This document shows, in pieces, positions 1 through 8,767 of a stretch of 64,000 bases of DNA (its first letter is position 1; each line of letters starts with the position of its first letter). The translations under genes were made by a program, and so were the position numbers. The stretch spans positions 1-64,000 of the forward strand of contig CADCEQ010000001.1 in assembly GCA_902800435.1 (NCBI GenBank), written 5' to 3'. The stretch is from an uncultured Prevotellaceae bacterium. GTDB lineage: Bacteria > Bacteroidota > Bacteroidia > Bacteroidales > Bacteroidaceae. Under the pieces are notes generated by a model that was given only the letters and a program-made list of their open reading frames with translations, ran no database searches and was not told where the DNA came from.

Positions 1-86
1 GGAACTCGCCCACGCCCTACACGTCGACTTACCACGACAACATGGGCAGAATCATGCTTAACGCATTCGACTATCTGACTAAGTAA
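1..86 (+). CDS. C-terminal tail of an unknown gene (partial)
   Basis: Only the last 27 codons are in the window: the frame is open from base 3 and stops at 84-86, ending HDNMGRIMLNAFDYLTK. It stops 26 bases before the next start codon, so it is probably co-transcribed with the GH32 lipoprotein. In Bacteroides levan loci the gene just before the surface GH32 is a SusE-position fructan-binding lipoprotein (BT1761-like, DUF4960). The position fits that role, but 27 residues cannot prove it. Confidence 0.5.
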   Translation, partial: NSPTPYTSTYHDNMGRIMLNAFDYLTK

Positions 87-112
87 ACAACGGATTAAAT
101 AAATTATAGATT

Positions 113-1711
113 ATGAAAACCATGATATATTCAGTATTCGCACTCATGCTGTCAGCCTCTGCGCTGACGGCATGCAGCGACGACGACTTCAGCGGCGATC
201 CCAATCGCGACTGGAACGGCACCACCACATTCTTCACACCTACCGACGAACAGGGCTTCGGAACCTACTACACCCCCGCCGTGGGACGTATCGGCGACCC
301 CATGCCCTTCTACGACCAGCGGTCGGGTGACTTCAAGGTGCTCTACCTGCAGGAGTTCATCAACAACCTGAGCCACCGCTTCCACCCCATTTGGGCTGTG
401 GCTACCAAGGATGGCGCTACCTATCAGTCGCTCGGCGAGTTGTTGCCCTTTGGCGCCAATGACTATCAACAGGACGCTGCCCTCGGCACGGGCTGCGCGT
501 ACGAGAAGGACGGCACCTATTATATATATTATACAGGTCATAACGGCAACTGCAAGAACCGCGAGGTGGTGATGCGCGCCACGTCGACCGACTTCAAGAC
601 GTGGACGAAGGACGAACTATGGACGCTCAACGGTCCCGACTTCGGCTACTCTGGCAACGACTTCCGCGACCCGCAGGTCTTTGTGGCCGACGACAACCTC
701 TACCACATGGTCATCTCCACCTATCCTGTTAACGGTGGCGACCCCGTATTTGCCGAGTTCAAGTCAACCGACCTGAAAAACTGGGAGCATGTGGGTCGCA
801 TCCGCATGATTTGGGACCGCATGCTCGAGTGTCCCGACATTTTCAAGATGGGCGACTACTGGTACTTGGTCTATAGCGAGAGCTTCCGTACTTCGTGGAG
901 CCGCAAAGTGAAGTATATGATGGCCCGCAGCTACGACGAACTGAAGAACTGTTTTAACGACGGTCCCAAATGGCCTGCCGATGGCCATGAAGGCGTGCTT
1001 GACAGCCGTGCCTTCTATGCAGGTAAGACCGCTTCCAACGGCACCGACCGCTACATCTGGGGATGGTGTCCGTTCCGTTCGGGTGGTGACATCCACGAGA
1101 AGAACATCAACGTGGGTGCCGGCGATGGCAACGAACCAAACTGGAGCGGTGCCCTCGTCTGCCACAAACTCATCCAGCATACCGATGGTACGTTGACCCT
1201 CGGAACCGTGCCCGCCATGGCTGCCAAGTACAATAAGCAGCAAGAGGTGAACGTCATGGCATCAAACGGCTATAGCAACGGCACCCTTTCGGGCGACGGA
1301 GCTTACGTGCTCTACAACCGCTTGGGCACCTGCAATCATATCTCTTTCACGGTGAAGACCTCGAACAACTGGGACAAGTTCGGCATCTCGTTCGTTCGCG
1401 GCACTGACTCTAAGAAGTATTACACGATGGTGGTCAATCCTGAGGATGAAAACCATCGCAAGGTGAACTTCGAGCAGGAAGGCGAAGAGGGCAAGGGATT
1501 CATCGAGGGAATCGACGGCTATTGGTTTGAGCGTCCTGCCGACAACACCTACGCTATCGACATCTACACCGACAACTCCGTCCTCGTGATGTACATCAAC
1601 GATGTCTGCGCCTACACCCAGCGCATCTATGGCATTCAGAAGAACTGCTGGAGCATCAATAACTATGGCGGCTCTATAACAGTGTCCGATGTCCACGTAA
1701 GCCAGCAGTAA
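113..1711 (+). CDS. GH32 family fructan hydrolase, lipoprotein
   Basis: A 532-residue glycoside hydrolase family 32 protein, expected to cut fructans (levan or inulin) at the cell surface. The signal peptide ends in a lipobox with the acylated Cys at residue 21 (LTAC), followed by an acidic SDDD stretch of the kind linked to surface export in Bacteroidota. The five-blade domain shows the three GH32 acidic sites: the nucleophile in GDP (D62), the RDP motif (D186) and the acid/base in ECP (E239). The nucleophile motif is GDPMP instead of the usual NDPNG, so this is a divergent branch. The last 150 residues form the beta-sandwich module. It sits between the partial gene and a secreted binding protein, matching the surface endo-acting GH32 of Bacteroides levan loci. 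The linkage (2,1 or 2,6) cannot be read from the sequence. Confidence 0.85.
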   Translation: MKTMIYSVFALMLSASALTACSDDDFSGDPNRDWNGTTTFFTPTDEQGFGTYYTPAVGRIGDPMPFYDQRSGDFKVLYLQEFINNLSHRFHPIWAVATKDGATYQSLGELLPFGANDYQQDAALGTGCAYEKDGTYYIYYTGHNGNCKNREVVMRATSTDFKTWTKDELWTLNGPDFGYSGNDFRDPQVFVADDNLYHMVISTYPVNGGDPVFAEFKSTDLKNWEHVGRIRMIWDRMLECPDIFKMGDYWYLVYSESFRTSWSRKVKYMMARSYDELKNCFNDGPKWPADGHEGVLDSRAFYAGKTASNGTDRYIWGWCPFRSGGDIHEKNINVGAGDGNEPNWSGALVCHKLIQHTDGTLTLGTVPAMAAKYNKQQEVNVMASNGYSNGTLSGDGAYVLYNRLGTCNHISFTVKTSNNWDKFGISFVRGTDSKKYYTMVVNPEDENHRKVNFEQEGEEGKGFIEGIDGYWFERPADNTYAIDIYTDNSVLVMYINDVCAYTQRIYGIQKNCWSINNYGGSITVSDVHVSQQ

Positions 1712-1805
1712 TGTTTCGCATGATGAGTTAGTAGTAAGTTCTTTTCATTGGTAAGGGATTGTTTCTCAGGATAACACGTTTTTATAACCCTAAATAAAGA
1801 AAGAA

Positions 1806-2741
1806 ATGAAGAGACTATTACTCATGATGGCCATGGCAATGACAGTAATGGCCGCCTCGTCGCAGATCATACTGTGGGACGGCGAGGACAAAGATACCAA
1901 TAGTGACGGCGGCTTTTGGAACAGGGCCGACCCCACCGTGGTCGATGACAACGGAAACAAATGCCTCAAGGTGACGCTGAAAGCTAATCCTGAAGGCTGG
2001 GATAAGGAGCACTGCAATGCTGCCCTGCCCCTTGGCGATGTCGACTTCAGAAACCTGCGCCGCATGACAATGAGAATAAAAATGAGTATCAACCACAACG
2101 TGTTGGTGAAACTGGTCAAGGACGGTGACGGCGGTTACTCTACGGGACGTTGGTTCTGGTGTGGTGATGCTGATCAGTGGAATATCCTCACCTTTGAGTT
2201 CGCTGCAGGACCTGACAGTGAGAGGATTACAGATACCGGCAATACGGTGCTTGAGATCTGGCCGTTTGAAGATGGTGACGATGCCTTGAACAATGTGGGG
2301 CAGACCATCTATATCGATGACATCAAGATGGAGGGCACGATGGTAGATGGCAGGGGCATTTTAGGGCTCGCAGACAACTCGCTGACGGGCGAGGTCGTGG
2401 TGTCAGGCGTCATTGGAAAGGGCAGCTACCAGTGTACGTGGAATGGTGACTGGCATCCTGAATCTTACAACGACTATGCCCTGTTGGCTGCCAAGCTGGC
2501 TCCTACGGCCACCAAGCTCGATGTGAGCAGCGCAGCCCGCTGGGACGAGGATTGGGATGTCATCAAGTCTAAATGCCCAAGTATTGAGATTGTCACTGAA
2601 GAGTCATCAGCAGTCCAGTCCATCTGCACCGGGCATTCAGATGCATCTATTGAGGTGTTCTCCCTCTCAGGCCAGCGTGTTACTAATATGAATGCAAAGG
2701 GCATCTATATCATCAACGGAAAGAAGACTGTGGTCAGATAA
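1806..2741 (+). CDS. Secreted protein with jelly-roll-like module and C-terminal sorting tail
   Basis: A 311-residue protein with a signal peptide (residues 1-20, MKRLLLMMAMAMTVMAASSQ). Residues 20-175 are rich in beta strand and aromatic residues (WDGED..., RWFWCGDADQWN, YIDDIKMEG), a pattern usual for carbohydrate-binding jelly rolls; I cannot assign a CBM family. Residues 180-265 form a second region I do not recognise. The end (EVFSLSGQRV...KGIYIINGKKTVVR) is the Prevotella type of C-terminal sorting tail, of the kind used by the type IX secretion system. It follows the GH32 lipoprotein by 94 bases on the same strand, so a fructan-binding accessory role is reasonable but inferred. A hairpin lies 24 bases after the stop. 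Confidence 0.6.
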   Translation: MKRLLLMMAMAMTVMAASSQIILWDGEDKDTNSDGGFWNRADPTVVDDNGNKCLKVTLKANPEGWDKEHCNAALPLGDVDFRNLRRMTMRIKMSINHNVLVKLVKDGDGGYSTGRWFWCGDADQWNILTFEFAAGPDSERITDTGNTVLEIWPFEDGDDALNNVGQTIYIDDIKMEGTMVDGRGILGLADNSLTGEVVVSGVIGKGSYQCTWNGDWHPESYNDYALLAAKLAPTATKLDVSSAARWDEDWDVIKSKCPSIEIVTEESSAVQSICTGHSDASIEVFSLSGQRVTNMNAKGIYIINGKKTVVR

Positions 2742-2764
2742 AGACTTATATTCTTATAGCTAAG

Positions 2765-2805
2765 GAAGTGCTGCTGTGGTGTTAATCGCTCCACGACAGC
2801 ACTTC
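2765..2805 (+). terminator. Hairpin after the secreted binding protein
   Basis: GAAGTGCTG (2765-2773) pairs with CAGCACTTC (2797-2805), with a further partly paired TGTGG/CCACG inside. It is 24 bases past the stop codon and is followed by an A-rich rather than a T-rich run, so termination is likely but not textbook. Confidence 0.55.
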
Positions 2806-3391
2806 TTCATAATAAAAAAGGCCGTACTGTGAGGTTGAAATGGAATGTACTCGGTTCACCACTTTGCCTTTCCAAGTTTTTCTCTGTACAGAGCCTGGTA
2901 GCGAACTGAGTAATGCCCCCATGACGTTGATTAAGATTTTTTCCGTCACATCCGTCATCGTCATGAAAACATCTGACAGTCAGCGAGATATGCAGTGACG
3001 GATAATGGTGACGGATGATGGATGCCCGACGGTGACGGCTGATGGCATCAGTATGTGCGTACCCGCTACACGAAATTGTTATTCATGTCTGTTCATGGGT
3101 GGTGAATGATTGTTCACCGGCGGTGAATCACTGCGGACGGCCAAGTCTTGGCCAGTTCCTCACCGAGCATTCCTCCATCCGTCACCTCCATCCGCCATCC
3201 GTCACCACGTAACCTACTGATTACTAATGTAATAGAACAAAAATGACGGAATGACGGATTCTTTTTCATCGAATTTGCTTGGCTCTTTCGTATTCCAAAT
3301 GTGAGTGTAGATTCCAACCTCACAGCACGAAAAAGGCCGAATATTTTGGTGACTTGAGAACTCTCTGGAATACCTCAAGACAAGATAATAA
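2806..3391. other. Gene-free stretch with scattered CCGTCAC/GTGACGG repeats
   Basis: No credible gene is present. The stretch is dotted with short copies of CCGTCA(C) and its complement: 2943-2958, 2995-3003, 3008-3023, 3031-3040, 3175-3206 and 3243-3260. Copies occur in both orientations, so 2995-3023 can pair imperfectly with 3175-3206. A small hairpin TTCACC/GGTGAA lies near 3112-3126. It may be the decayed remains of a mobile or duplicated gene; nothing recognisable remains. Confidence 0.4.
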
Positions 3392-3601
3392 TTCGCATTT
3401 TTAGATACAGTCAGTTATGCAGAAATCAAGATTTTTCTTAACTGCAGTGATGGCAGCCAGTCCTCTGTCGAACTGTTCACCAAGGAGGGCACGCTGTCGA
3501 TGACCAACCTTGTGTTCCCCTCCTCTCTCTACAACCAGCTTTCTGTCAGCGGAGCCGACTGTGAAGTACAGTTCCGCCCCCTGAACAGCATCTGGAAATA
3601 A
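3392..3601 (+). pseudogene. Remnant: C-terminal end of a third GH32 enzyme
   Basis: This frame has no start codon but ends ...SSVELFTKEG, TLSMTNLVFPSSLYNQLSV..., stopping at 3599-3601. It matches the C-terminal beta-sandwich of the intact GH32 at 15959-17611 (CSIEVFDAEG, KVAMTNLVFPSEAYNNIKV), sharing the identical octapeptide MTNLVFPS. The frame is closed by a stop at 3389-3391, and nothing resembling a GH32 catalytic domain lies upstream. So a third GH32 gene once ended here and lost its front. It lies exactly between the fructan genes on the left and the non-fructan GH2/GH127/GH78 cassette on the right, which makes it a likely scar of the rearrangement that brought that cassette in. Confidence 0.75.
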
Positions 3602-3654
3602 GAACCATTCCCAAAAGGCGGTGCCTTTTCCCAAAAAGGCGCCGGGTTTTGCCA

Positions 3655-3692
3655 AAAAGGCGGCGGGTTTTGCTCAAAACCCGCCGCCTTTT
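3655..3692. repeat. Perfect 18-bp inverted repeat (hairpin)
   Basis: AAAAGGCGGCGGGTTTTG (3655-3672) is followed after two bases by its exact complement CAAAACCCGCCGCCTTTT (3675-3692). Partial direct copies of the left arm (CCAAAAAGGCGCCGGGTTTTG, split by a base change, and CCAAAAGGCGGTGCC) precede it from 3611. It could end transcripts in either direction or be an intergenic palindromic repeat. Confidence 0.7.
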
Positions 3693-3755
3693 AAAGGTCA
3701 GGTGCCGTGCATATTTGCACGGAGTCCCGCGCTTTCTCCGCGCACGCGCGCATTG

Positions 3756-3863
3756 ATTGTCATTTACACTTTTTATCCTACACTTCCTACACTTCCTGCA
3801 CCCGTCGTAGGTGTAGGAAGTGTAGGAAGTGCAGGATATTTCCTGTGATTGACAACTATATAG
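3756..3863. repeat. About 108-bp imperfect inverted-repeat element, copy 1
   Basis: Arms of about 48 bases pair imperfectly around a short centre. The left arm runs from ATTGTCATTTACAC through CCTACACTTCCTACACTTCC; the right arm is its near complement, ending GATTGACAACTATATAG. A second copy with the same layout and the same outer flanks lies at 25992-26105. There is no coding sequence inside. It looks like a small non-autonomous mobile or extragenic palindromic element. Confidence 0.65.
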
Positions 3864-3882
3864 CATTTTTCACGGCAATTCC

Positions 3883-3913
3883 TTGGAAAAATCCAAATTA
3901 TTGACTATCTTTG
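3883..3913 (+). promoter_or_regulatory. Bacteroidota-type promoter for the GH2 operon
   Basis: TTGG (3883-3886) and TATCTTTG (3906-3913) match the -33 and TAnnTTTG -7 elements with a 19-base spacer. The box ends only four bases before the first ATG (3918), so transcription should begin at or just after that codon. The transcript would be nearly leaderless, or translation starts at the second ATG (3924). Confidence 0.65.
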
Positions 3914-3917
3914 CGAC

Positions 3918-6395
3918 ATGAAAATGAAGAAGCTTCTATCTTTAGTAACACTGATGCTGTGTACTTACAGCGGCATCACCGCACAGACGAGCCAGCTCTT
4001 TGATGACGGCTGGCAGTTTACACGCAATGGAAAGACCGTCAGCGTCAATCTGCCCCACGACTGGGACATCTACGAGGGGCCGGATCCTGCTACCGGCGCA
4101 ACGAAAGAAGGCGGCGGCTGGTTCCCGGGCGGCAAGGGCGAGTACCGCAAGACGTTCGCCACACCGAAAGGTGAGATGGTAAGGCTCCACTTCGAGGGTG
4201 TTTACCAGCAGGCCGAGGTCTTCATCAACGGACAGAAAGCCGGACAACATGGCTACGGCTACACACCGTTCACCGTCGACGCCACCCCGTTCCTCTATAA
4301 AGACAAGCGACAGAACGAACTACTGGTGAAGGTCGACAACTCCGGGCAGCCTAACTGCCGCTGGTACTCCGGTTCAGGTATCTACCGCCACGTGTGGCTG
4401 CAGACGATGCCGGCCTTGCACATCGACGAACGCGGCACCCGTATCTGGACGCCCCGTGTCGGCCCCGAGCTGGCGCAGGTGAACCTTCAGGTGGGCGTTG
4501 AGAACACGGGCCAGCAGCCCCGCCGGATTGACGACATCGAGGTGACGTTCCTCGGGGGCGACTTCAAGCCCACCCCGCAGTCTGTTGAAATGCGGAAGAG
4601 CTTCCTTGAGCGGCACAGGCAGTGTCCGCCCAACTCTCTGGACTCCTATGGCGAGGTCTTTACCATCGACCAGCCGCGCCTCTGGTCGCCCGACAGTCCT
4701 TATCTCTATGAGGCCGTTATCAAGCTGAAGGAGAACGGTCGGGTCACCGACGAGCGGCACATCAAGTTCGGCATCCGTTCATTCTCGTTCACGGCCGACA
4801 AGGGCTTCGTACTCAACGGCAAGCCGCTGCTCATCAACGGTGCCTGCGTACATCACGATGACGGCGTGCTCGGTGCCATGGCATTCGATGCCGCCGAGAT
4901 ACGTAAGGTGAGGCAGATGAAGGAAGCCGGTTTTAACCTTATCCGCACCAGCCATAATCCCACCACCCGCGCCTTCCTCGATGCCTGCGACTCCATAGGC
5001 ATGCTGGTCATCGACGAGGCCTTCGACGGCTGGCGCTCGGCCAAAACACCGTACGACTACTCAACACTCATCGACTCGTGCTACCGCGAGGACATCCACG
5101 CCATGGTGCTGCGCGACCGCAACCACCCCAGCGTCGTCTGCTGGAGCATCGGCAACGAGGTCATCGAGCGCAAGGACATCCGCGTCATTACCACCGCCCG
5201 ACAGCTGAAGAAGGCCATACTCGAGGCTGACGACACGCGCCCCGTCACCGAGGCGCTCTGTGCGTGGGACAACGACTGGGAAATCTACGACCCGCACGCC
5301 GAGGTGCTCGACGTGGTGGGCTACAACTACATGATTCACAAGCACGCCAGCGACCATCAGCGCGACCCCAAGCGCGTGATGTGGCAGACGGAGAGCTATC
5401 CGCGCGATGCCTTCCGTAACTGGGCGCTGACGCAGGACTATCCCTACATCGTGGGTGACATTGTGTGGACGGGCCTCGACTATCTGGGCGAGTCAGGCAT
5501 CGGCCGCTACTACTACGAGGGTGAACGCCCGGGCGAGCACTACGTCAGCGGCGGACAGCCCGACTGGCACGGAGCCTACTGTGGCGACGTGGACATCACG
5601 GGATGGAGGAAACCGATAAGCCATTATCGGGAGATGCTGTGGAGAAGCCTCACCCCCAACCCCTCTCCGAAGGAAGATGGGAGTATATACCTTGCCGTAC
5701 GCGAGCCCGACGGCTATCGCGGCAAGATTCGCACGACGGCGTGGAGCGTATGGCCCACTTGGGAGTCGTGGAACTGGCCGGGTTGGGAAGGCAAGCCCAT
5801 CGACGTAGAGGTCTATACGAAAGCCCCCGAGGTCAAGCTCTATCTCAACAACCAGCTCATCGGCACCAAGTCCGTCAGTCGCGAAACGGAGTACAAGGCC
5901 GTCTTCACCATCCCTTACACCCCCGGTACCCTCCGCGCTGAAGTAACCACTCCCCTCCCTCACAGGGAGGGGTTGGGGGTGGGTCTTCTCCCTCACAGGG
6001 AGGGGCTGGGGGTGGGTCTTGTGGGTCTCTCCACCGCTGGTGATCCTGCCCATCTGCGCCTGACGCCCGACCGCCGTGTCATCACCGCCGACGGCCAGGA
6101 CCTCTGCTTCATCACCGTCGAAGCAGTTGACAGCGAGGGCCGCGTCTGTCCCGATGCCGCCATCCCCTGCGAGGCCATGGTGAAAGGCCAAGGCAGTTTG
6201 CTCGCCTTCGCCTCTGCCGACCTGAAAGACCGCGAACCTTACACATCGCCCCGCGTCACCACCTGGAAGGGTCGTGCCCTGCTTGTAGTGCGTAGCACCA
6301 TGAAGCGAGGCCGCGCGCAGGTCAGCATCAAGAGCAGCCTGCCCACCGCCTCATTAACTATACAAACCATAAACCAAAACAACAAAGCAAAATGA
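3918..6395 (+). CDS. GH2 family beta-galactosidase-like glycosidase
   Basis: An 825-residue secreted GH2 enzyme. The signal peptide is residues 1-23. A sugar-binding jelly roll (about 27-170), an Ig-like domain (180-285) and a TIM barrel (290-590) follow in the usual order. The acid/base is E414 in WSIGNE and the nucleophile is probably E492 in WQTESYPRD. C-terminal Ig-like domains resemble DUF4982 and bacterial Ig repeats. Substrate is uncertain: beta-galactosidase or another beta-glycosidase. Three palindromic repeats are translated in frame: LTPNPSPKEDG near residue 580 and PLPHREGLGVGL twice near residues 680-700, both in linkers between domains. It overlaps the GH127 gene by four bases (ATGA). 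The promoter position leaves open a start at 3924 (MKKLL), six bases later. Confidence 0.85.
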   Translation: MKMKKLLSLVTLMLCTYSGITAQTSQLFDDGWQFTRNGKTVSVNLPHDWDIYEGPDPATGATKEGGGWFPGGKGEYRKTFATPKGEMVRLHFEGVYQQAEVFINGQKAGQHGYGYTPFTVDATPFLYKDKRQNELLVKVDNSGQPNCRWYSGSGIYRHVWLQTMPALHIDERGTRIWTPRVGPELAQVNLQVGVENTGQQPRRIDDIEVTFLGGDFKPTPQSVEMRKSFLERHRQCPPNSLDSYGEVFTIDQPRLWSPDSPYLYEAVIKLKENGRVTDERHIKFGIRSFSFTADKGFVLNGKPLLINGACVHHDDGVLGAMAFDAAEIRKVRQMKEAGFNLIRTSHNPTTRAFLDACDSIGMLVIDEAFDGWRSAKTPYDYSTLIDSCYREDIHAMVLRDRNHPSVVCWSIGNEVIERKDIRVITTARQLKKAILEADDTRPVTEALCAWDNDWEIYDPHAEVLDVVGYNYMIHKHASDHQRDPKRVMWQTESYPRDAFRNWALTQDYPYIVGDIVWTGLDYLGESGIGRYYYEGERPGEHYVSGGQPDWHGAYCGDVDITGWRKPISHYREMLWRSLTPNPSPKEDGSIYLAVREPDGYRGKIRTTAWSVWPTWESWNWPGWEGKPIDVEVYTKAPEVKLYLNNQLIGTKSVSRETEYKAVFTIPYTPGTLRAEVTTPLPHREGLGVGLLPHREGLGVGLVGLSTAGDPAHLRLTPDRRVITADGQDLCFITVEAVDSEGRVCPDAAIPCEAMVKGQGSLLAFASADLKDREPYTSPRVTTWKGRALLVVRSTMKRGRAQVSIKSSLPTASLTIQTINQNNKAK
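5648..5681. repeat. Palindromic-repeat fragment translated inside the GH2 gene
   Basis: CCTCACCCCCAACCCCTCTCC followed by GAAGGAAGATGGG is the reverse orientation of the repeat at 5950-6020. It is read as LTPNPSPKEDG between the TIM barrel and the next domain, and does not break the frame. Confidence 0.6.
5950..6020. repeat. Two tandem GGGAGGGGTTGGGGGTGGG repeats inside the GH2 gene
   Basis: Two direct copies (5950-5986 and 5988-6020) of a CTCCCTCACAGGGAGGGG hairpin followed by (T/C)TGGGGGTGGGTCTT. They are translated as PLPHREGLGVGL and LPHREGLGVGL, placing a proline/glycine-rich insert in an interdomain linker. Confidence 0.7.
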
Positions 6396-8767
6396 AAAGA
6401 ATAATCGCTTTAGTATGTATGACCGCCGCCATGGCGGCTACTTACGCTCAAGAGAGGCTGTATTACCAAGAGTTCCCCCTCGGCGATGTTACCCTGCTCG
6501 ACGGTCCGCTGAAGCATGCACGCGACCTGAACATCAAGACGCTGCTGCAGTACGACTGCGACCGCCTGCTGGCTCCCTACCGCAAGGAGGCCGGGCTGCA
6601 GCCAAAGGCCAAGACCTATCCCAATTGGGACGGTCTGGACGGCCACGTCGGGGGACACTACCTGACGGCAATGGCCATGAATGCCGCCACGGGCAACGAA
6701 GAATGCCGCCGCCGTATGGAGTATATGATCAGCGAGCTGCAACTCTGTGCCGATGCCAACGTGAAGAACCACCCCGAGTGGGGTAAGGGTTATGTAGGTG
6801 GTATGCCCAACAGCGAGCGCATCTGGTCGACGTTCAAGAAAGGCGACTTCGGTGTTTACTTCGGCTCATGGGCACCGTTCTATAATTTACATAAGATGTA
6901 CGCTGGCCTGCGCGACGCATGGCTCTACTGCGGCAACGAGCAGGCCAAGAAGCTATTTCTCGGCTTCTGCGACTGGGCCATCGACCTCACAGCAGGCCTC
7001 AGCGACGACCAGATGGAGCGCATGCTGGGTAATGAGCACGGTGGCATGAACGAGGTTTTGTACGATGCCTACTGCATCTCTGGCTGTCAGGAGAAGTATC
7101 TCGACGTGGCCAAGCGCTTCTCGCATCGTCGGCTGCTCACTCCGATGATACAGCGCGTAGACTGTCTGGACAACATGCACGCCAACACGCAGGTGCCCAA
7201 GGTAGTGGGTTTCGAGCGCATCAGCAACCATTCGGGCAATGAGAGCTACCACGAAGCCGCCCAGTTCTTCTGGGACATCGTTACAGGGCAGCGCTCGCTG
7301 GCCTTCGGCGGCAACTCGCGCCGCGAGCACTTCCCCAGCCGTGAGGCCTGCATGGACTTCATCAACGACATCGACGGCCCCGAGACCTGCAACACCAACA
7401 ACATGCTGAAGCTGACGGAGCTGCTGCACCACCGTAACCCGGAGGCCCGCTTCGCCGACTACTATGAGCTGGCCACCTTCAACCACATCCTCTCCTCGCA
7501 GCATCCCGGGCACGGCGGCTACGTCTACTTCACTCCCGCCCGTCCGCGCCACTACCGCAACTACTCGGCTCCCAACGAGGCCATGTGGTGCTGCGTAGGT
7601 ACAGGCATGGAGAATCACGGCAAGTACGGCCAGTTCATCTATACTCACGTGGGCAATGCCCTCTATGTGAACCTTTATGTGGCATCAGAGCTGAACTGGC
7701 GGGACAAGAGCGTCGTGCTCCGTCAGGACACGAAATTCCCCTACGACGAGACGAGCCGCATCACCATTACGCAGGGCAAGGGCGAGTTCCCGTTGCTGGT
7801 GCGCTATCCTGGCTGGGTGAAACCTGGCGACTTCAAGGTTAGCGTCAATGGCAAGCCCGTCAGCATCATCAGCGGCCCGTCATCCTATGTCGCCATCGAC
7901 CGTCAGTGGAAGAAGGGCGACGTGGTGGACATCGAGTTCCCCATGCACAACTCCATCAAGTATCTGCCCAACGAGCCGCAGTACATCGCCCTGATGCACG
8001 GCCCTATCCTGCTCGGCATGAAGGCGGGCACGGAGGACCTGGCTCACCTCGTGGCCGACGACAGCCGTTTCGGACAGTATGCCAGCGGCAAGAAGCTGCC
8101 CATCAACGAGGCCCCCATCCTCATTAACAATCAGATAGAGGACATAGCCAACCGGCTGCAGCCCATCCCAGGCAAGCCTCTGCACTTCACGCTCAGCACG
8201 AAGATGGAAAACGCCATCGAAAACGAGCTACAGCCTTTCTTCGAGATTCACGACTCGCGCTACATGATGTACTGGCTCGCCCTCTCGGAGAACAGCTACA
8301 AGAGCTATCTCGACGAGCTGGCCAAGCAGGAGCAGGAGCGTCAGGCGCTCGAGGCCCGCACCGTCGACAAAGTGCAACCCGGCGAACAGCAGCCTGAGAC
8401 CGACCACAAGATGGAGACCGACCGCTCGCAGACGGGTAACACCAACGACGTGTTCTGGCGCGATGCCAGCAACGGCCACTACTTCAGCTACCTCATGCAG
8501 ACCGCCGGCCACACCGATCTGCAGCTGCGGCTGAAGTTCTGGGGCGTAGGCGAGTGGAAGAGCCATGAGTTCGACGTTTTCATCGACGACCAGCTGCTCA
8601 CCAGCATCAACAACACGGGCAAGTACCGCATCTCGCAGTTCAAGTACGAGACCTTCGACATTCCCGCAGAAATGCTTCAAGGCAAGACACAGGTGCGTGT
8701 GAAATTCGTCGCCAAGCCCGGCAAGCAGATTGGCGAAATCTATGGCGTGCGGCTCATCAGTAAATAA
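6392..8767 (+). CDS. GH127 family beta-L-arabinofuranosidase-like enzyme
   Basis: A 791-residue protein of the DUF1680/GH127 family, whose known members release beta-L-arabinofuranose from plant glycans using a cysteine nucleophile and a zinc site. The signal peptide is residues 1-20. The alpha/alpha barrel carries the expected set: E312 in REHF, E331 and C333 in ETC, and the C400-C401 pair in MWCCVGTGMENHGKYG; C400 matches the nucleophile of HypBA1. Beta-sandwich domains follow, with a C-terminal domain from about 670 (TGNTNDVFWRDASNGHYFSY...). Its start overlaps the GH2 stop by four bases, so the two are translationally coupled. Family certain from the motifs; substrate inferred from the family and from the rhamnose genes next to it. 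Confidence 0.88.
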   Translation: MKRIIALVCMTAAMAATYAQERLYYQEFPLGDVTLLDGPLKHARDLNIKTLLQYDCDRLLAPYRKEAGLQPKAKTYPNWDGLDGHVGGHYLTAMAMNAATGNEECRRRMEYMISELQLCADANVKNHPEWGKGYVGGMPNSERIWSTFKKGDFGVYFGSWAPFYNLHKMYAGLRDAWLYCGNEQAKKLFLGFCDWAIDLTAGLSDDQMERMLGNEHGGMNEVLYDAYCISGCQEKYLDVAKRFSHRRLLTPMIQRVDCLDNMHANTQVPKVVGFERISNHSGNESYHEAAQFFWDIVTGQRSLAFGGNSRREHFPSREACMDFINDIDGPETCNTNNMLKLTELLHHRNPEARFADYYELATFNHILSSQHPGHGGYVYFTPARPRHYRNYSAPNEAMWCCVGTGMENHGKYGQFIYTHVGNALYVNLYVASELNWRDKSVVLRQDTKFPYDETSRITITQGKGEFPLLVRYPGWVKPGDFKVSVNGKPVSIISGPSSYVAIDRQWKKGDVVDIEFPMHNSIKYLPNEPQYIALMHGPILLGMKAGTEDLAHLVADDSRFGQYASGKKLPINEAPILINNQIEDIANRLQPIPGKPLHFTLSTKMENAIENELQPFFEIHDSRYMMYWLALSENSYKSYLDELAKQEQERQALEARTVDKVQPGEQQPETDHKMETDRSQTGNTNDVFWRDASNGHYFSYLMQTAGHTDLQLRLKFWGVGEWKSHEFDVFIDDQLLTSINNTGKYRISQFKYETFDIPAEMLQGKTQVRVKFVAKPGKQIGEIYGVRLISK

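Noticed and set aside
2782..2964. 60-codon minus-strand frame in the gene-free region
   Set aside because: It looks protein-like but has no recognisable motif, no promoter and overlaps a hairpin; I could not support it as a gene.
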